Source: Gallionella sp.
GTDB taxonomy: Bacteria > Pseudomonadota > Gammaproteobacteria > Burkholderiales > Gallionellaceae
Direction of reading: 5' to 3'
Assembly (NCBI GenBank): GCA_028688275.1
Contig: JAQTYN010000018.1
Span: 1 to 58,431 of the forward strand
DNA length: 58,431 nt
The notes below the pieces were generated by a model. That model saw only the letters and a program-made list of their open reading frames with translations, did no database searches and was not told the DNA's origin. The translations under genes were made by a program, and so were the position numbers. Positions 43,202 to 52,844 of the stretch are shown here, piece after piece; within the stretch, counting starts at the first letter, position 1, and each line of letters begins with the position of its first letter.

Positions 43202-45220
43202 ATGAATCAATTCTCTTCCTCATTGTTTAAATCTGTACACCAATTTCTGATGGGCGCATTGCTGTTGTTTGCGCCGTTAGCAGTTGGGGCAACGGGACTC
43301 GCCATTTCGGTGGCGGATGTGATCGCGCCTAGCTTTGCCTTGCATGGTATCCGATTGGTTTGGTTCGAAGTGGGGCAGATGGAGATCAATGTCGCGCAAA
43401 TGCGGGTGGAAAAACGCGAATTTAGCAAGGTGAAGTTGCGTTGTGCGCGTTTGCTTTGGCAGGGACAAGAGGTGTCGTGTCGCGATGGTTCATTGGATTT
43501 ATTGCCTGGGGTGCATTTTGAGTTGAGTTATCACTTGGCGCAGCAGCGGTTACAGTTGACCATGACGGCAGCGGATAACGAGCGTTGGCAGTTAGTGGGG
43601 CAATTCAAAGGTGGGGCATGGCAGGTGGCAGTTCAGCTACAAAACGCACAGCTCAAACGCTTTGCCAGCCTATTACCTAAAATGTTGCCAGCGGTGGGGC
43701 AGGGCGCATTGAACGGCACGATTCAAGCGTCAGGGAAGTCGTCGATATTGACGGATGCGCAAGTCGATGTGCAGTTTGCTAACTTGGCGTTTAGTGATGA
43801 AAGCGGTTTGCATGCGGGTGAAAAGCTGGCGGGTGCGGTTAAATTGACAGCACAGCAGCAAAATAAAGTGTGGCAGTGGCAAGGTGATATGGCTTGGCAA
43901 CAGGGTGAGGTTTTCTGGCAGCCGTTGTATTTGAAGACGGGGAAAACAGGGGTGTACCAATTCCATGCGCAAGGTGGATTTGATGCGGGTGTGTTGCGTG
44001 TGGCAGATGCGGTAGCAACGGTGCCTGAAGTGGGGGACGTGAGATTGACCGCGCAGTGGGATAGCCAGAAAAAATCTTTGGTAGAAGCCTCTGTGCAAGG
44101 CGATAACGTGTCACTAGATCGTTTGTTCGCATTATACGCGTTGCCCTATTTAGAGAAATCCCTTTTGGCGGAAGCGACGGTGACTGGCCATGCGGATGTG
44201 GCTTGGCAATATCGCAAGGGTAAGACGCAGTTGGTGCGGCTTAATTTGCGCGACGGCGGCATCAAAGATGGGGCAAAACGCTTTCATCTCGCGGGTATTC
44301 ATAGCTCGGTGAATTGGTTGGCAGACACCCCTAGCGTGGCAACTTTGTCCTTCGAATCGGGTGAAGTGATGGGCGTGCCGTTGGGTGCAGTGCAATGGGA
44401 AATGGCGATGCTAGGGCAGCAATTTAACATTGCCCAAGCCGAGTTGCCGATTTTAGGCGGCGCGTTGGTGGTGAAAGATTTTGAGCTGCATCGAGGTGAG
44501 AAAGATTGGCATTGGCAATTTGCGGGTGCCATTAAACCTATTTCGATGGAAAAACTCAGTGCGGTCGCCAAATTACCGAAGATGCTGGGTACGTTATCAG
44601 GCATGATTCCCTTGGTGCGCTATGAAAATAACCAGATTAACGTTGGCGGAGCGCTGTTATTCCAAGTATTTGATGGTACGGTAGTGGTGAGTCAGTTGAA
44701 ATTTGGCGATCCTTTTGGGCGCGCCCCGCGTGTGGAGGCGAATTTGAATATGCGTCATCTGGATTTGGATTTGCTCACGCGGACTTTTTCGTTCGGTAGC
44801 GTGCAAGGGCTGATTGATGTGGATGTGGATAATCTCATCATACAAAGCTGGCAAGCCTTGCAATTTGATGCGCGTATCGTCAGCAGTGCAGGGAACTATC
44901 GTAAAAGAATCAGTCAGAAGGCTGTGCAAAATATCTCGTCATTGGGCGGCTCTGGGGCGGTGGCGGCGATACAGCGGGGCGTAGTAGGTTTCTTTGACAC
45001 CTTTGGATATGACAAAATTGTCTGGACCTGTTCTTTGCAGAACGACGTGTGCTACATGGGCGGGCTAGAAAGTACGCCCAGTGGGGTTTATACGATTATT
45101 AAAGGTGGTGGTATCCCTGCCATTACCGTGATGGGCTACAATCGGAACGTCTCGTGGAGCGAGTTGATTACGCGTGTGAAACGGGTGGCGCAGGATAATC
45201 GTCAGGTGATTGTTAAGTAA
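43202..45220 (+). CDS. ydbH: YdbH-like AsmA-family lipid-transport protein
   Basis: 672 residues with an N-terminal membrane anchor (FLMGALLLFAPLAVGATG, about 16-33) and a long beta-rich periplasmic body, ending in GGGIPAITVMGYNR. Together with the two small genes that follow, it matches the E. coli ydbH-ynbE-ydbL operon. There YdbH is an AsmA-like protein that, with TamB and YhdP, moves phospholipids from the inner to the outer membrane. E. coli YdbH is longer (about 880 residues), so this is a shorter form. ynbE starts 10 bases later. Confidence 0.85.
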   Translation: MNQFSSSLFKSVHQFLMGALLLFAPLAVGATGLAISVADVIAPSFALHGIRLVWFEVGQMEINVAQMRVEKREFSKVKLRCARLLWQGQEVSCRDGSLDLLPGVHFELSYHLAQQRLQLTMTAADNERWQLVGQFKGGAWQVAVQLQNAQLKRFASLLPKMLPAVGQGALNGTIQASGKSSILTDAQVDVQFANLAFSDESGLHAGEKLAGAVKLTAQQQNKVWQWQGDMAWQQGEVFWQPLYLKTGKTGVYQFHAQGGFDAGVLRVADAVATVPEVGDVRLTAQWDSQKKSLVEASVQGDNVSLDRLFALYALPYLEKSLLAEATVTGHADVAWQYRKGKTQLVRLNLRDGGIKDGAKRFHLAGIHSSVNWLADTPSVATLSFESGEVMGVPLGAVQWEMAMLGQQFNIAQAELPILGGALVVKDFELHRGEKDWHWQFAGAIKPISMEKLSAVAKLPKMLGTLSGMIPLVRYENNQINVGGALLFQVFDGTVVVSQLKFGDPFGRAPRVEANLNMRHLDLDLLTRTFSFGSVQGLIDVDVDNLIIQSWQALQFDARIVSSAGNYRKRISQKAVQNISSLGGSGAVAAIQRGVVGFFDTFGYDKIVWTCSLQNDVCYMGGLESTPSGVYTIIKGGGIPAITVMGYNRNVSWSELITRVKRVAQDNRQVIVK

Positions 45221-45230
45221 AGGAAAAATA

Positions 45231-45410
45231 ATGAAAAAAATTTGGATAGCAGTTCCGCTTGTGGCATTTGCGCTGAGCGCGTGTGTGACGATTAATATTT
45301 ATTTCCCTGCTGCTGCGGCTGAAAAAGCAGCAGATAAAATTATTGAAGAAATTTGGCAAGTGCAAAAAAACGACAAGCCTGTTGTTAAAACCCCCGCTGC
45401 GAAGGAGTAA
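45231..45410 (+). CDS. ynbE: YnbE-like outer-membrane lipoprotein
   Basis: 59 residues with a lipobox LSAC (cysteine near residue 19), followed by VTINIYFPAAAAEKAADKIIEEIW, the family's core. In E. coli YnbE stacks on the C-terminal end of YdbH to complete the bridge to the outer membrane. The ATG at 45231 follows AAGGAAAAATA; an in-frame start further upstream lies in ydbH and is rejected. Confidence 0.92.
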   Translation: MKKIWIAVPLVAFALSACVTINIYFPAAAAEKAADKIIEEIWQVQKNDKPVVKTPAAKE

Positions 45411-45412
45411 AT

Positions 45413-45829
45413 ATGAAAAATAATCTCAAATTGGTGCTGTCGTTGTTGGCTTTGACCACCGCGTTAAATGTATTTGCCGCCGCTGATCTGGAAGTGAATA
45501 CCCCTGGCGTGAATGCGATTAAACAAAGCATGCAAACCCGTCATGGACAATTATCTGGATTTTATACCAGCGGTGCGATTGGCTTGACCTCGGATGGCTT
45601 GGTTGCAGTGCGCGATGCCAGTGCTGTACCACTATCTGCTCGTCAATCGGTCAATGGCTTGGTTGCCGCAGAGAATCAAGACCGCAATGCTTTGTATAGC
45701 GAAATTGCCACCGCCAATGCGCATCCTGAGTGGCAGGCAGAAATTCGCAGTACCTTCGCGCAGCGTTGGATACAGCTCGCCCAGCCAGGTTGGTGGGTGC
45801 AGGTTGGCGGTGCGTGGAAGCAAAAGTGA
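45413..45829 (+). CDS. ydbL: YdbL-like periplasmic protein (DUF1318)
   Basis: 138 residues with a signal peptide (KNNLKLVLSLLALTTALNVFAAA). The mature part with GAIGLTSDGLVAVRD, LVAAENQDRNALYSEIA and a conserved tryptophan-rich end (AQPGWWVQ) is DUF1318. In E. coli YdbL acts as a chaperone that keeps YnbE from multimerising wrongly. It follows ynbE after two bases with the AAGGAGT ribosome site, completing the operon. Confidence 0.92.
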   Translation: MKNNLKLVLSLLALTTALNVFAAADLEVNTPGVNAIKQSMQTRHGQLSGFYTSGAIGLTSDGLVAVRDASAVPLSARQSVNGLVAAENQDRNALYSEIATANAHPEWQAEIRSTFAQRWIQLAQPGWWVQVGGAWKQK

Positions 45830-46085
45830 TCGTGTGTGGGGTGGGCTGCGCGATGGATTGAAAAGTAGCTGTCTAAATAGTTAAGGAGAGGCTGATTTAT
45901 TCAGATAAATCGCCGTTACCTTTATTTTTTCCCTTGTTGCAAAGTATCTGCTCCCGCATGTGATGATGCGATTGAGGATCAACATCCTGTCTGTCATTTG
46001 ATTATTGTCAACCAACTCTCAATTTCAAACCTCACGCTGGCGATAGAAATAGCTCAGGTGGGGCGTTTTTGCAAAAATATTCGTT

Positions 46086-47189
46086 ATGAAAAAATATTAT
46101 GCGGTGTCGTTTATTCATCGAACTTGTTGGATCCTATGTTTAGGGGTGATAACGCCTGTTTACGCCGCCGAATCCGATTTTGCGTACTGCGCTCAGCAAT
46201 TTGCACAGCAACCAGAAGCACGCTTGAAATGCTATGACCAGATCAGCATTCCTGCTTCGCCGGTACTCGTCAGTCCTGTTGCGATCAAGACAACGGATGC
46301 GCCGCCCGCCAACGCAGCCTTGCCTGACGCAGATGAGTCTACGCGACCTAGTTCGCGCTCCTATTTCACCCGTGTTTGGAATCTAGATAATCTTAATTCG
46401 CTGGATGAAAGCAAATTGGGGCGACTGAGACCTCATCGGCAAAATTATTTAATATTGCGCAAAAGTAGCAACACTAATAATCTACCTAGCACGCCCACGG
46501 CGGGACACACCGTGCTCACCCCGATCGACATGGATGCGCTGGAAGCCAAGTTTTTACTCAGTTTCAAGGCTGACATTGGCAGTCAATCAGATATTGATAT
46601 ATGGGGATTTAAAACCTTGCGCGTGTGGGGTGCCTATACCCAACAATCCAATTGGCAGATTTTTAATGGGCGTAACTCGTCGCCGTTTCGCGAAACGAAT
46701 TACGAACCTGAAGTCATCGCGACCTTTGGTACGCAAAAAGAAAATGGTTTGAAGCTGGTGAATGTTGGGTTTGTACATCAATCCAATGGTAATACTTTGC
46801 CGTTATCGCGGAGTTGGAATCGCGTGTATGTTCAAGGCGGGTGGGAGTTCAACAATAGCACGTCCATCTTGGCTCGCGGTTGGTGGCGGCTCCCTGAAAA
46901 GACCTTGAGTGACGACAATCCTAACTTGACGAGCTATGTGGGACTGGGGGATGTGGTCATTCGGTGGGAGCCGATGACAAAATTGCAGGCGGTGTCACTT
47001 TTGTGGCGCAATAATTTTCGCACAGGGCGCAACCGCAATTTTATGCAGCTGGACTGGTCCACGCCAGTTGCTTTTGGTGATGCCGCTCGCATGTATGTTC
47101 AGCTGTCATCGGGCTATGGCGAAAGTCTGATAGATTACAACCATAACCAAACGACCCTAGGCTTCGGATTTTCTTTCCGCGAATGGTAA
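46086..47189 (+). CDS. pldA: Outer-membrane phospholipase A (OMPLA)
   Basis: 367 residues with a signal peptide (about 1-26, ending VYAAE), a variable segment of about 65 residues, then a 12-strand barrel. The catalytic His and Ser are in GFVHQSNGN near 218-226 and the catalytic Asn is in LSRSWNRVY near 230-238, matching the E. coli H142, S144, N156 arrangement. The last residue is tryptophan after FSFREW, a typical barrel terminus. It hydrolyses phospholipids that reach the outer leaflet, which fits with the YdbH transport operon just upstream. Confidence 0.92.
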   Translation: MKKYYAVSFIHRTCWILCLGVITPVYAAESDFAYCAQQFAQQPEARLKCYDQISIPASPVLVSPVAIKTTDAPPANAALPDADESTRPSSRSYFTRVWNLDNLNSLDESKLGRLRPHRQNYLILRKSSNTNNLPSTPTAGHTVLTPIDMDALEAKFLLSFKADIGSQSDIDIWGFKTLRVWGAYTQQSNWQIFNGRNSSPFRETNYEPEVIATFGTQKENGLKLVNVGFVHQSNGNTLPLSRSWNRVYVQGGWEFNNSTSILARGWWRLPEKTLSDDNPNLTSYVGLGDVVIRWEPMTKLQAVSLLWRNNFRTGRNRNFMQLDWSTPVAFGDAARMYVQLSSGYGESLIDYNHNQTTLGFGFSFREW

Positions 47190-47203
47190 TTTAGGAAAAC
47201 AAA

Positions 47204-47605
47204 ATGACAGAAACTCTCCCCGTACTTAGCCATTATCAACGCATCGGCGGTGCCGCAAAAATTCACGCACTGGTGCAGCGTTTCTACGAACTTATGGACG
47301 AACTGCCCGAAGTCTATGGCATACGTAAAATGCACGCGGCATCACTAGAGGGTGCGGCGGATAAGTTGTTTAAGTTCTTGTCGGGTTGGTTAGGCGGGCC
47401 GCCGTTGTTCGTACAAGAGTTCGGTGAACCCTTTTTACGCCGTCGTCACTTTCCCTTTGCAATCGGGGTGGCCGAGCGCGATCAATGGCTGTTGTGTATG
47501 GAGCAGGCCTTGAACGAAATCGTTGAAGACTCTGTTTTACGGCAAGAATTATCAACTGCTTTTGCTAAAGTGGCCGATCACATGCGAAATCAACCAAATG
47601 CTTGA
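47204..47605 (+). CDS. Group II truncated haemoglobin
   Basis: 133 residues of a two-over-two globin. RFYELMDELPEVYGIRKMH near 24-42 carries the B10 tyrosine; GWLGGPPLFVQEFGEPFLRRRHFPFAIG near 65-92 holds the proximal histidine region; and RDQWLLCMEQAL has the G8 tryptophan of group II. Such globins bind oxygen or nitric oxide and often protect against NO. It starts 14 bases after pldA with the AGGAAAA ribosome site. Confidence 0.9.
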   Translation: MTETLPVLSHYQRIGGAAKIHALVQRFYELMDELPEVYGIRKMHAASLEGAADKLFKFLSGWLGGPPLFVQEFGEPFLRRRHFPFAIGVAERDQWLLCMEQALNEIVEDSVLRQELSTAFAKVADHMRNQPNA

Positions 47606-47670
47606 GTCACTCTCTTGAGCAGGAATAGTCTTTAGAATTTTCTTAAGAATAGGTATTTCTGACACACACG

Positions 47671-50600
47671 ATGCAAGATTTTAATCTTTCTAATTGGGCA
47701 ATTAAAAATGCGGCACTGGTGCGATACGCGCTGGTGGTTTTGCTGTTGGCGGGTCTATTTTCTTACACGCAGTTAGCGCAAAAGGAAGACCCTGACTTTA
47801 CCTTTAAAGTGATGTCTATTCAGCTCAACTGGCCTGGCGCGACGGCGCGCGAAGTGGAACAGCAAATTACCCAGCCATTGGAAACGCGGCTACAAGAAAC
47901 ACCTTGGCTAGATGCGGTGAGTAGTTACTCCAAGGCAGGTGAAGCAATATTGTTTATCACACTGAAGGAGTCTATGCCCAGTAGTGCCTTGTCCCCTTCG
48001 TGGGCACAGGTACGCAGAATTTTATCCGATGCGCATGCGAGCTTGCCTGACAATGTGAGCGATCCCTTGATTAACGATCACTTTGGCGAAACGTTTGGAC
48101 TGATTTACGCCTTGACCAGCGACACACTGAGTCATGCGGCATTGGCAAATGTTGCCCGCGAGGTGCGCGAACGTTTGGTGAAGGTCGCAAACGTCAATAA
48201 AGTGCAGTTGCTCGGCGTGCAGGACGAAAAAATTTACATCGAATTTTCTAGTCAGAAAATGGCTGAAGCAAGCTTGGATCCCCTACAAGTTTCCGCTGCA
48301 TTGCGCGCCCAAAATGCGTTAGAGCCAGCGGGTGAGTTGTTGTCAGAAAACGGCGTGGCGCGCGTGCGGGTGAGTGGTGACTTTCAGTCGGTGCAAAGCA
48401 TTCAGGATATAGGCATTGCAGCGGGCGGAAAAATTCACCGTTTAGGCGACATCAGCCGCGTTTATCGTGATGTGGCCGATCCAGCTGTATTTAAAGTGCG
48501 CAGCATGGGCAACGCGGCAATTGCGCTGGCGATTTCATTGTCTGAGGACGGCAATATCAACCAAATCGGTGCGGATATGGCAGCGGAATGGGCGAGGATT
48601 ACGCCGACTTTGCCTAAAGGCGTGACTATGGTGCAGGTTGCCGATCAGCCCGCTGTGGTTAAGCAATCCATCAGCGACTTTATGCGCGCCTTGTTTGAGG
48701 CGTTGGCGATCGTGTTGGCGGTGAGTTTCTTGAGTTTGGGGATGCGGGCAGGCTTGGTGGTGGGCTTGTCGATTCCTTTGGTCTTGGCGGGTACATTCTG
48801 GTTGATGTACGTGTTCGGCATAGATTTACAGCGCGTCTCGCTGGGTGCGTTGATTATCGCGCTGGGGCTGTTGGTCGATGATGCCATGATCGCGGTGGAA
48901 ATGATGAAAGTGAAGCTGGAGCAAGGCTTCAGCAAGCTCCACGCCGCCACTTTTGCTTACACCAGTACTGCATTTCCCATGCTCACAGGCACTTTGATTA
49001 CCGCCGCCGCATTTCTGCCCGTGGGGCTGGCAAAATCTTCAGCAGGGGAGTATACGTTTTCAATTTGCGCCGTGGTGACGATTGCACTGCTGGTGTCTTG
49101 GTTGGTCGCAGTGGTATTTACCCCTTTTATCGGACATCGTTTGCTGCACGAAACGTCTTTGCCCGAACCCAATAATGAGCATTATCAGCAAGGTTTTTAC
49201 GCCTATTTCCGTCGTGTGGTGGTGTGGTGTTTGGATTATAAGAAAACCGTGGTGGCGGTGACCGTGTTGTTATTTGCCTTGGCGTTATTCGGCTTTAGTA
49301 AAGTGGAACAAGAATTTTTCCCGCCATCGGAGCGGGCAGAGTTGTTGATGGATATTTGGTTGCCCGAAGGCGTGCGCTTCTCGACAACCGAGGCATTGAC
49401 CCAAGAGTTGGAAAGCAAGCTCAAAAATGATACCGACATTAGGAGCTACACCAGCTACATCGGTGGCAGTACGCCGCGCTTTTATTTGCCGTTGGATTTG
49501 CAACTGTCCAATGTGAATTTTGCGCAAATGGTCATTGTGGCAAAAGACAATACCGCTCGCGAAGCGGTGTTAAAGCGTGTCCGCGCTTTGTTGGACAAAG
49601 ACTACGCTGAGCTGGGTATTCGCATTTCCCGTTTGGAAAATGGTCCGCCCGTGGGCTACCCCGTGCAATTTCGTGTGGTCGGAACAGATATAGATGAATT
49701 ACGCCGTATCGCCGACAGCGTTCTGAGTGTGGTCAAGCAAAACAAGCAAGTTAAAAATGCCAGTGTTGATGCCAGCAATAAGGTGCGTGTGGTCAAAGTT
49801 GAGGTGAATCAAGAAGCGGCGCGAACTTTAGGACTGTCCTCACAAACGATTGCCCGCAATTTACATGCTTTGCTGTCGGGATTTAGCGTGTCCTATTTAC
49901 GCGAAGCGGGGCAACGCACTGAAATTATTGCCCGTGCGACAGCGGATGAACGCAATAATCCTGAGTATTTAGGACGCTTACCCGTGCATGTGGGACAGGG
50001 GAAGTTTGTGTTGTTGAGCCAAGTGGCGACCGTCACGGAAGCAGAAGAAAATGGGCTGATTTGGCGTATGAACCGTCAACCCGTGGTCACCGTGCGTGCG
50101 GATGTGCCTGACGACGTGCGCGCACCCGATGTCAGTGCCGCCATTGAGAAACAACTCGCCAACGTGCGCGCTAACTTGCCCGCAGGCTATCGCATTGAGC
50201 TGGGCGGCGCAGCAGAAGGTAGCGACAATGCCCAGGCATCCATCGTTGCCGTGTTGCCCCTGATGGGGTTTTTGATTGTCACTTTGTTGATGCTGCAACT
50301 CAAAAGCGTCAACTTGACCGTGTTGGCATTGATGACCGCCCCGCTCGGTATTATCGGTGTGACGGCAGCCTTGCTGATGTTTCATGTGCCGTTTGGCTTT
50401 GTTGCCATGTTGGGCATTATCTCTTTGGCGGGGATGATTATGCGCAATTCGGTGATTTTGCTCGACCAAATTACCCAAGATATTGCCGCTGGACTCAGTC
50501 AATGGGAAGCCGTCGTCGATTCTACTGTGCGTCGCTTCCGCCCCATTATGCTCACCGCTGCCGCCGCTATCTTGGCAATGATCCCCTTAACCCGCAGCGT

Positions 50601-50721
50601 GTTCTGGGGGCCGATGGCAATTGCCATTATGGGGGGCTTGCTGATTGCAACTTTGTTGACGCTACTTTATTTGCCCGCCCTGTATGCGGTATGGTTTGGG
50701 GTGGAAAAGCCGAAAAATTAA
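47671..50721 (+). CDS. RND-family efflux permease
   Basis: 1016 residues with the two-fold repeated RND layout: a first helix (ALVRYALVVLLLAGLFSYTQL), a large periplasmic loop, helices near 330-520, then the second half with helices near 850-1010. LGLLVDDAMIAVEMM near 405-419 carries the proton-relay aspartates. It is probably an inner-membrane exporter of the AcrB type, driven by protons. No membrane-fusion protein or outer-membrane channel gene is next to it, so it must borrow partners. The start follows the globin gene by 65 bases. Confidence 0.9.
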   Translation: MQDFNLSNWAIKNAALVRYALVVLLLAGLFSYTQLAQKEDPDFTFKVMSIQLNWPGATAREVEQQITQPLETRLQETPWLDAVSSYSKAGEAILFITLKESMPSSALSPSWAQVRRILSDAHASLPDNVSDPLINDHFGETFGLIYALTSDTLSHAALANVAREVRERLVKVANVNKVQLLGVQDEKIYIEFSSQKMAEASLDPLQVSAALRAQNALEPAGELLSENGVARVRVSGDFQSVQSIQDIGIAAGGKIHRLGDISRVYRDVADPAVFKVRSMGNAAIALAISLSEDGNINQIGADMAAEWARITPTLPKGVTMVQVADQPAVVKQSISDFMRALFEALAIVLAVSFLSLGMRAGLVVGLSIPLVLAGTFWLMYVFGIDLQRVSLGALIIALGLLVDDAMIAVEMMKVKLEQGFSKLHAATFAYTSTAFPMLTGTLITAAAFLPVGLAKSSAGEYTFSICAVVTIALLVSWLVAVVFTPFIGHRLLHETSLPEPNNEHYQQGFYAYFRRVVVWCLDYKKTVVAVTVLLFALALFGFSKVEQEFFPPSERAELLMDIWLPEGVRFSTTEALTQELESKLKNDTDIRSYTSYIGGSTPRFYLPLDLQLSNVNFAQMVIVAKDNTAREAVLKRVRALLDKDYAELGIRISRLENGPPVGYPVQFRVVGTDIDELRRIADSVLSVVKQNKQVKNASVDASNKVRVVKVEVNQEAARTLGLSSQTIARNLHALLSGFSVSYLREAGQRTEIIARATADERNNPEYLGRLPVHVGQGKFVLLSQVATVTEAEENGLIWRMNRQPVVTVRADVPDDVRAPDVSAAIEKQLANVRANLPAGYRIELGGAAEGSDNAQASIVAVLPLMGFLIVTLLMLQLKSVNLTVLALMTAPLGIIGVTAALLMFHVPFGFVAMLGIISLAGMIMRNSVILLDQITQDIAAGLSQWEAVVDSTVRRFRPIMLTAAAAILAMIPLTRSVFWGPMAIAIMGGLLIATLLTLLYLPALYAVWFGVEKPKN

Positions 50722-50742
50722 GCTTTTGTGATGTGGCAATAC

Positions 50743-52038
50743 TTACTGCTTGAGCATCACCGCTTCAATCTCAACCACTGTTTTAGGTGTCCCCGCCGTC
50801 AGGACTTCATTTCCCATGGCGGTTACCGTCACATCATCTTCAATTCGAATGCCAATGTGCCACAATTCTCGCGGAATGTGGTCAGCGGGGCGAATGTAGC
50901 AGCCTGGTTCGATGGTCAAGACCATGCCCGCTTGCAAGTTACGCCAGTTGCCGTTGAGTTTGTAGTCGCCCACATCATGTACATCCATGCCCAGCCAATG
51001 CCCCGTTCGGTGCATATAAAACGGTTTGTAACTCTCGCTTTCCATCACGGCATCGACGCTGCCGCTGCATAACTTTAAGTCGATAAAGCCTTGTGCCAAT
51101 ACGCGCAACGCGGCTTGGTGCGGCGCGTCCCACGTTTGATTGGGTACAGCGGCGGCAATCGCGGCGGCTTGCGCAGTGAGCACCATTTGATATACATCGC
51201 GCTGGGCGGGGGAAAATTTTCCATTGACGGGAAATGTGCGGGTGATGTCAGACGCATAGCCACCCACTTCGCACCCCGCATCAATCAACAATAAATCTCC
51301 GTCGCGTAGCACGGCGTTGTTTTCTACATAATGCAGCACGCAGGCATTCGCGCCGCCCGCCACGATGGACGGATAAGCGGGATCGCGTGCGCCATGGCGA
51401 CAAAATTCGTGCAGCAATTCCGCTTCGACTTGATATTCAAACTGCCCCGCTTGCGTGAAGCGCATCGCCCGAATATGGGCTTGCGCGGAAATAGCGGCAG
51501 CGCGGCGCATCAGCGTGAGTTCGTGTTCGTCTTTAAACAAGCGCATCTCGTGCAACAGCCCGCGCACATCGCTAATTTGGTCAGGTGCGAGAATCCCGCT
51601 GCGCGCCTTTGCTTGCACTGCACTACGAATACGCAACATCCGCGCATCCCATGCCGCATCCGCGCCCAAGGGATAAAACAGCCTGGGCTGATTGCCCATC
51701 AGCTCTATGAGCTTTTCATCCAGTTGCGCAATCGGATAAGTGGCATCGAAACCAAATTGATTTTTCGCCGCTGTCACACCGACGCGATAACCGTCCCAAA
51801 TTTCCCGTGCTTGGTCTTTTTCACGGCAAAACAATATGCTCTGCGGCGCATCGCCTGCAATCAGCACCAACACCGCTTCAGGTTCAACAAAGCCCGTGAG
51901 GTAATAAAAACTGCTGTCAAAACGATAGGGATAATGCGTGTCGGCATTGCGCGCCATTTCGGGCGCAGTGGAAATGACGGCAATGCCGTGCTGCATGGCT
52001 GACATTAAGCGAGCGCGTCGATGGGCGTGGGCTGTCAT
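50743..52038 (-). CDS. pepP: Xaa-Pro aminopeptidase (aminopeptidase P)
   Basis: 431 residues. The N-terminus RRARLMSAMQHGIAVISTAP and YPYRFDSSFYYLTGFVEPEAVLVL are typical of PepP. The pita-bread metal site is visible: LLIDAGCEVGGYASDITRTFP (two aspartates), HRTGHWLGMDVHDVG (histidine), LTIEPGCYI and GIRIEDDV (glutamates). It removes an N-terminal residue next to proline. I start at 52038, which matches the family, and not at an ATG 105 bases upstream that would overlap a terminator. Confidence 0.94.
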   Translation of the reverse strand: MTAHAHRRARLMSAMQHGIAVISTAPEMARNADTHYPYRFDSSFYYLTGFVEPEAVLVLIAGDAPQSILFCREKDQAREIWDGYRVGVTAAKNQFGFDATYPIAQLDEKLIELMGNQPRLFYPLGADAAWDARMLRIRSAVQAKARSGILAPDQISDVRGLLHEMRLFKDEHELTLMRRAAAISAQAHIRAMRFTQAGQFEYQVEAELLHEFCRHGARDPAYPSIVAGGANACVLHYVENNAVLRDGDLLLIDAGCEVGGYASDITRTFPVNGKFSPAQRDVYQMVLTAQAAAIAAAVPNQTWDAPHQAALRVLAQGFIDLKLCSGSVDAVMESESYKPFYMHRTGHWLGMDVHDVGDYKLNGNWRNLQAGMVLTIEPGCYIRPADHIPRELWHIGIRIEDDVTVTAMGNEVLTAGTPKTVVEIEAVMLKQ

Positions 52039-52108
52039 GATATTGATGGGATAACTTAATGGAAGAGGAGGCGGTGACTCAATTGCGCTTGATGGCGGCC
52101 ATAAAAGT

Positions 52109-52130
52109 ACAGCCCACCGAAGTGGGCTGT
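52109..52130 (-). terminator. Terminator of the DUF1924 cytochrome gene
   Basis: On the minus strand a 9-bp stem ACAGCCCAC/GTGGGCTGT with a UUCG tetraloop, followed by an imperfect T tract (ACTTTTA). It lies 26 bases after the cytochrome stop. Confidence 0.75.
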
Positions 52131-52155
52131 TTGAGACTAACAAGAACTCGAAGAC

Positions 52156-52578
52156 TTATTTTGGAACAGTCAACAAGTAAGTGATGTAATCGCCTTTTTC
52201 TTGTGGCGTGCAATCACGACCAAGGATGTCTTGGCAATGTTTGGTGAAATTCTTCTCAACTTTTTGCAAGTTAGAAAAGCGTTTCAAGTTTTTAGCAGGA
52301 GCTAGTGGTTGGATCTTTTTGCCAGTATCTGCGTGTTTACCTTCGTTGGCAGGATTATCTGTATGACAAGAAGAGCAAGACTCTTCTTTTGCTTTGCGAG
52401 TGTATTTTTTAAGGTAAAAAGCACGACCTGCTTCTGCAGTCAATTTGTAGGAAGGATCAATTCCTTGCACATGAGCTGCATACTGTTTGGCGAACTGCTG
52501 AGCACCTGCGACATCTGCATGAGCGGGCAGGCTCGCAAGGCCAAGAGCAACGGATAGAACAAAAACAAATTTACGCAT
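52156..52578 (-). CDS. DUF1924 monohaem cytochrome c
   Basis: 140 residues with a signal peptide (RKFVFVLSVALGLASLPAHA) and one haem-binding motif CSSCH near residue 68-72. Further conserved features are QQFAKQYA, RFSNLQKVEKNFTKHC and the closing KGDYITYLLTV. This matches the DUF1924 family, related to the oxygen-binding Sphaeroides haem protein. It is periplasmic. It diverges from the redox module starting at 52845 and may exchange electrons with it (inference). Confidence 0.88.
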   Translation of the reverse strand: MRKFVFVLSVALGLASLPAHADVAGAQQFAKQYAAHVQGIDPSYKLTAEAGRAFYLKKYTRKAKEESCSSCHTDNPANEGKHADTGKKIQPLAPAKNLKRFSNLQKVEKNFTKHCQDILGRDCTPQEKGDYITYLLTVPK

Positions 52579-52844
52579 TTTAAAGTCCCCTTCCCAAGGA
52601 GTTATAAAGATTTTAAGGTTGTACTACAGCATAACTTGAAGTCATAGCACGATTTCCAATTTACAACACAGTGTAGTCAATGTCAAGGCGGGTATTTCAG
52701 AAGTAGTTTTTGTTTTTGATTCAACTTACTACATTCTTATGGGATACTTGCTCATGACTGATATTTTTTTTGCTAGTGAATCACATCGCTATTCAGTTTA
52801 AAATGACTGCCCGTGTGGTTTAGAGACGTTCGTAAGCGATAAAA
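52579..52844. promoter_or_regulatory. Divergent promoter region, cytochrome and redox module
   Basis: 266 bases with no gene. AT-rich tracts (TTTTTTTTT near 52763) and several near-consensus -10 sequences (for example TAAAAT near 52799-52804) occur, but no promoter stands out. No clear CRP-like palindrome was found by eye. Confidence 0.35.
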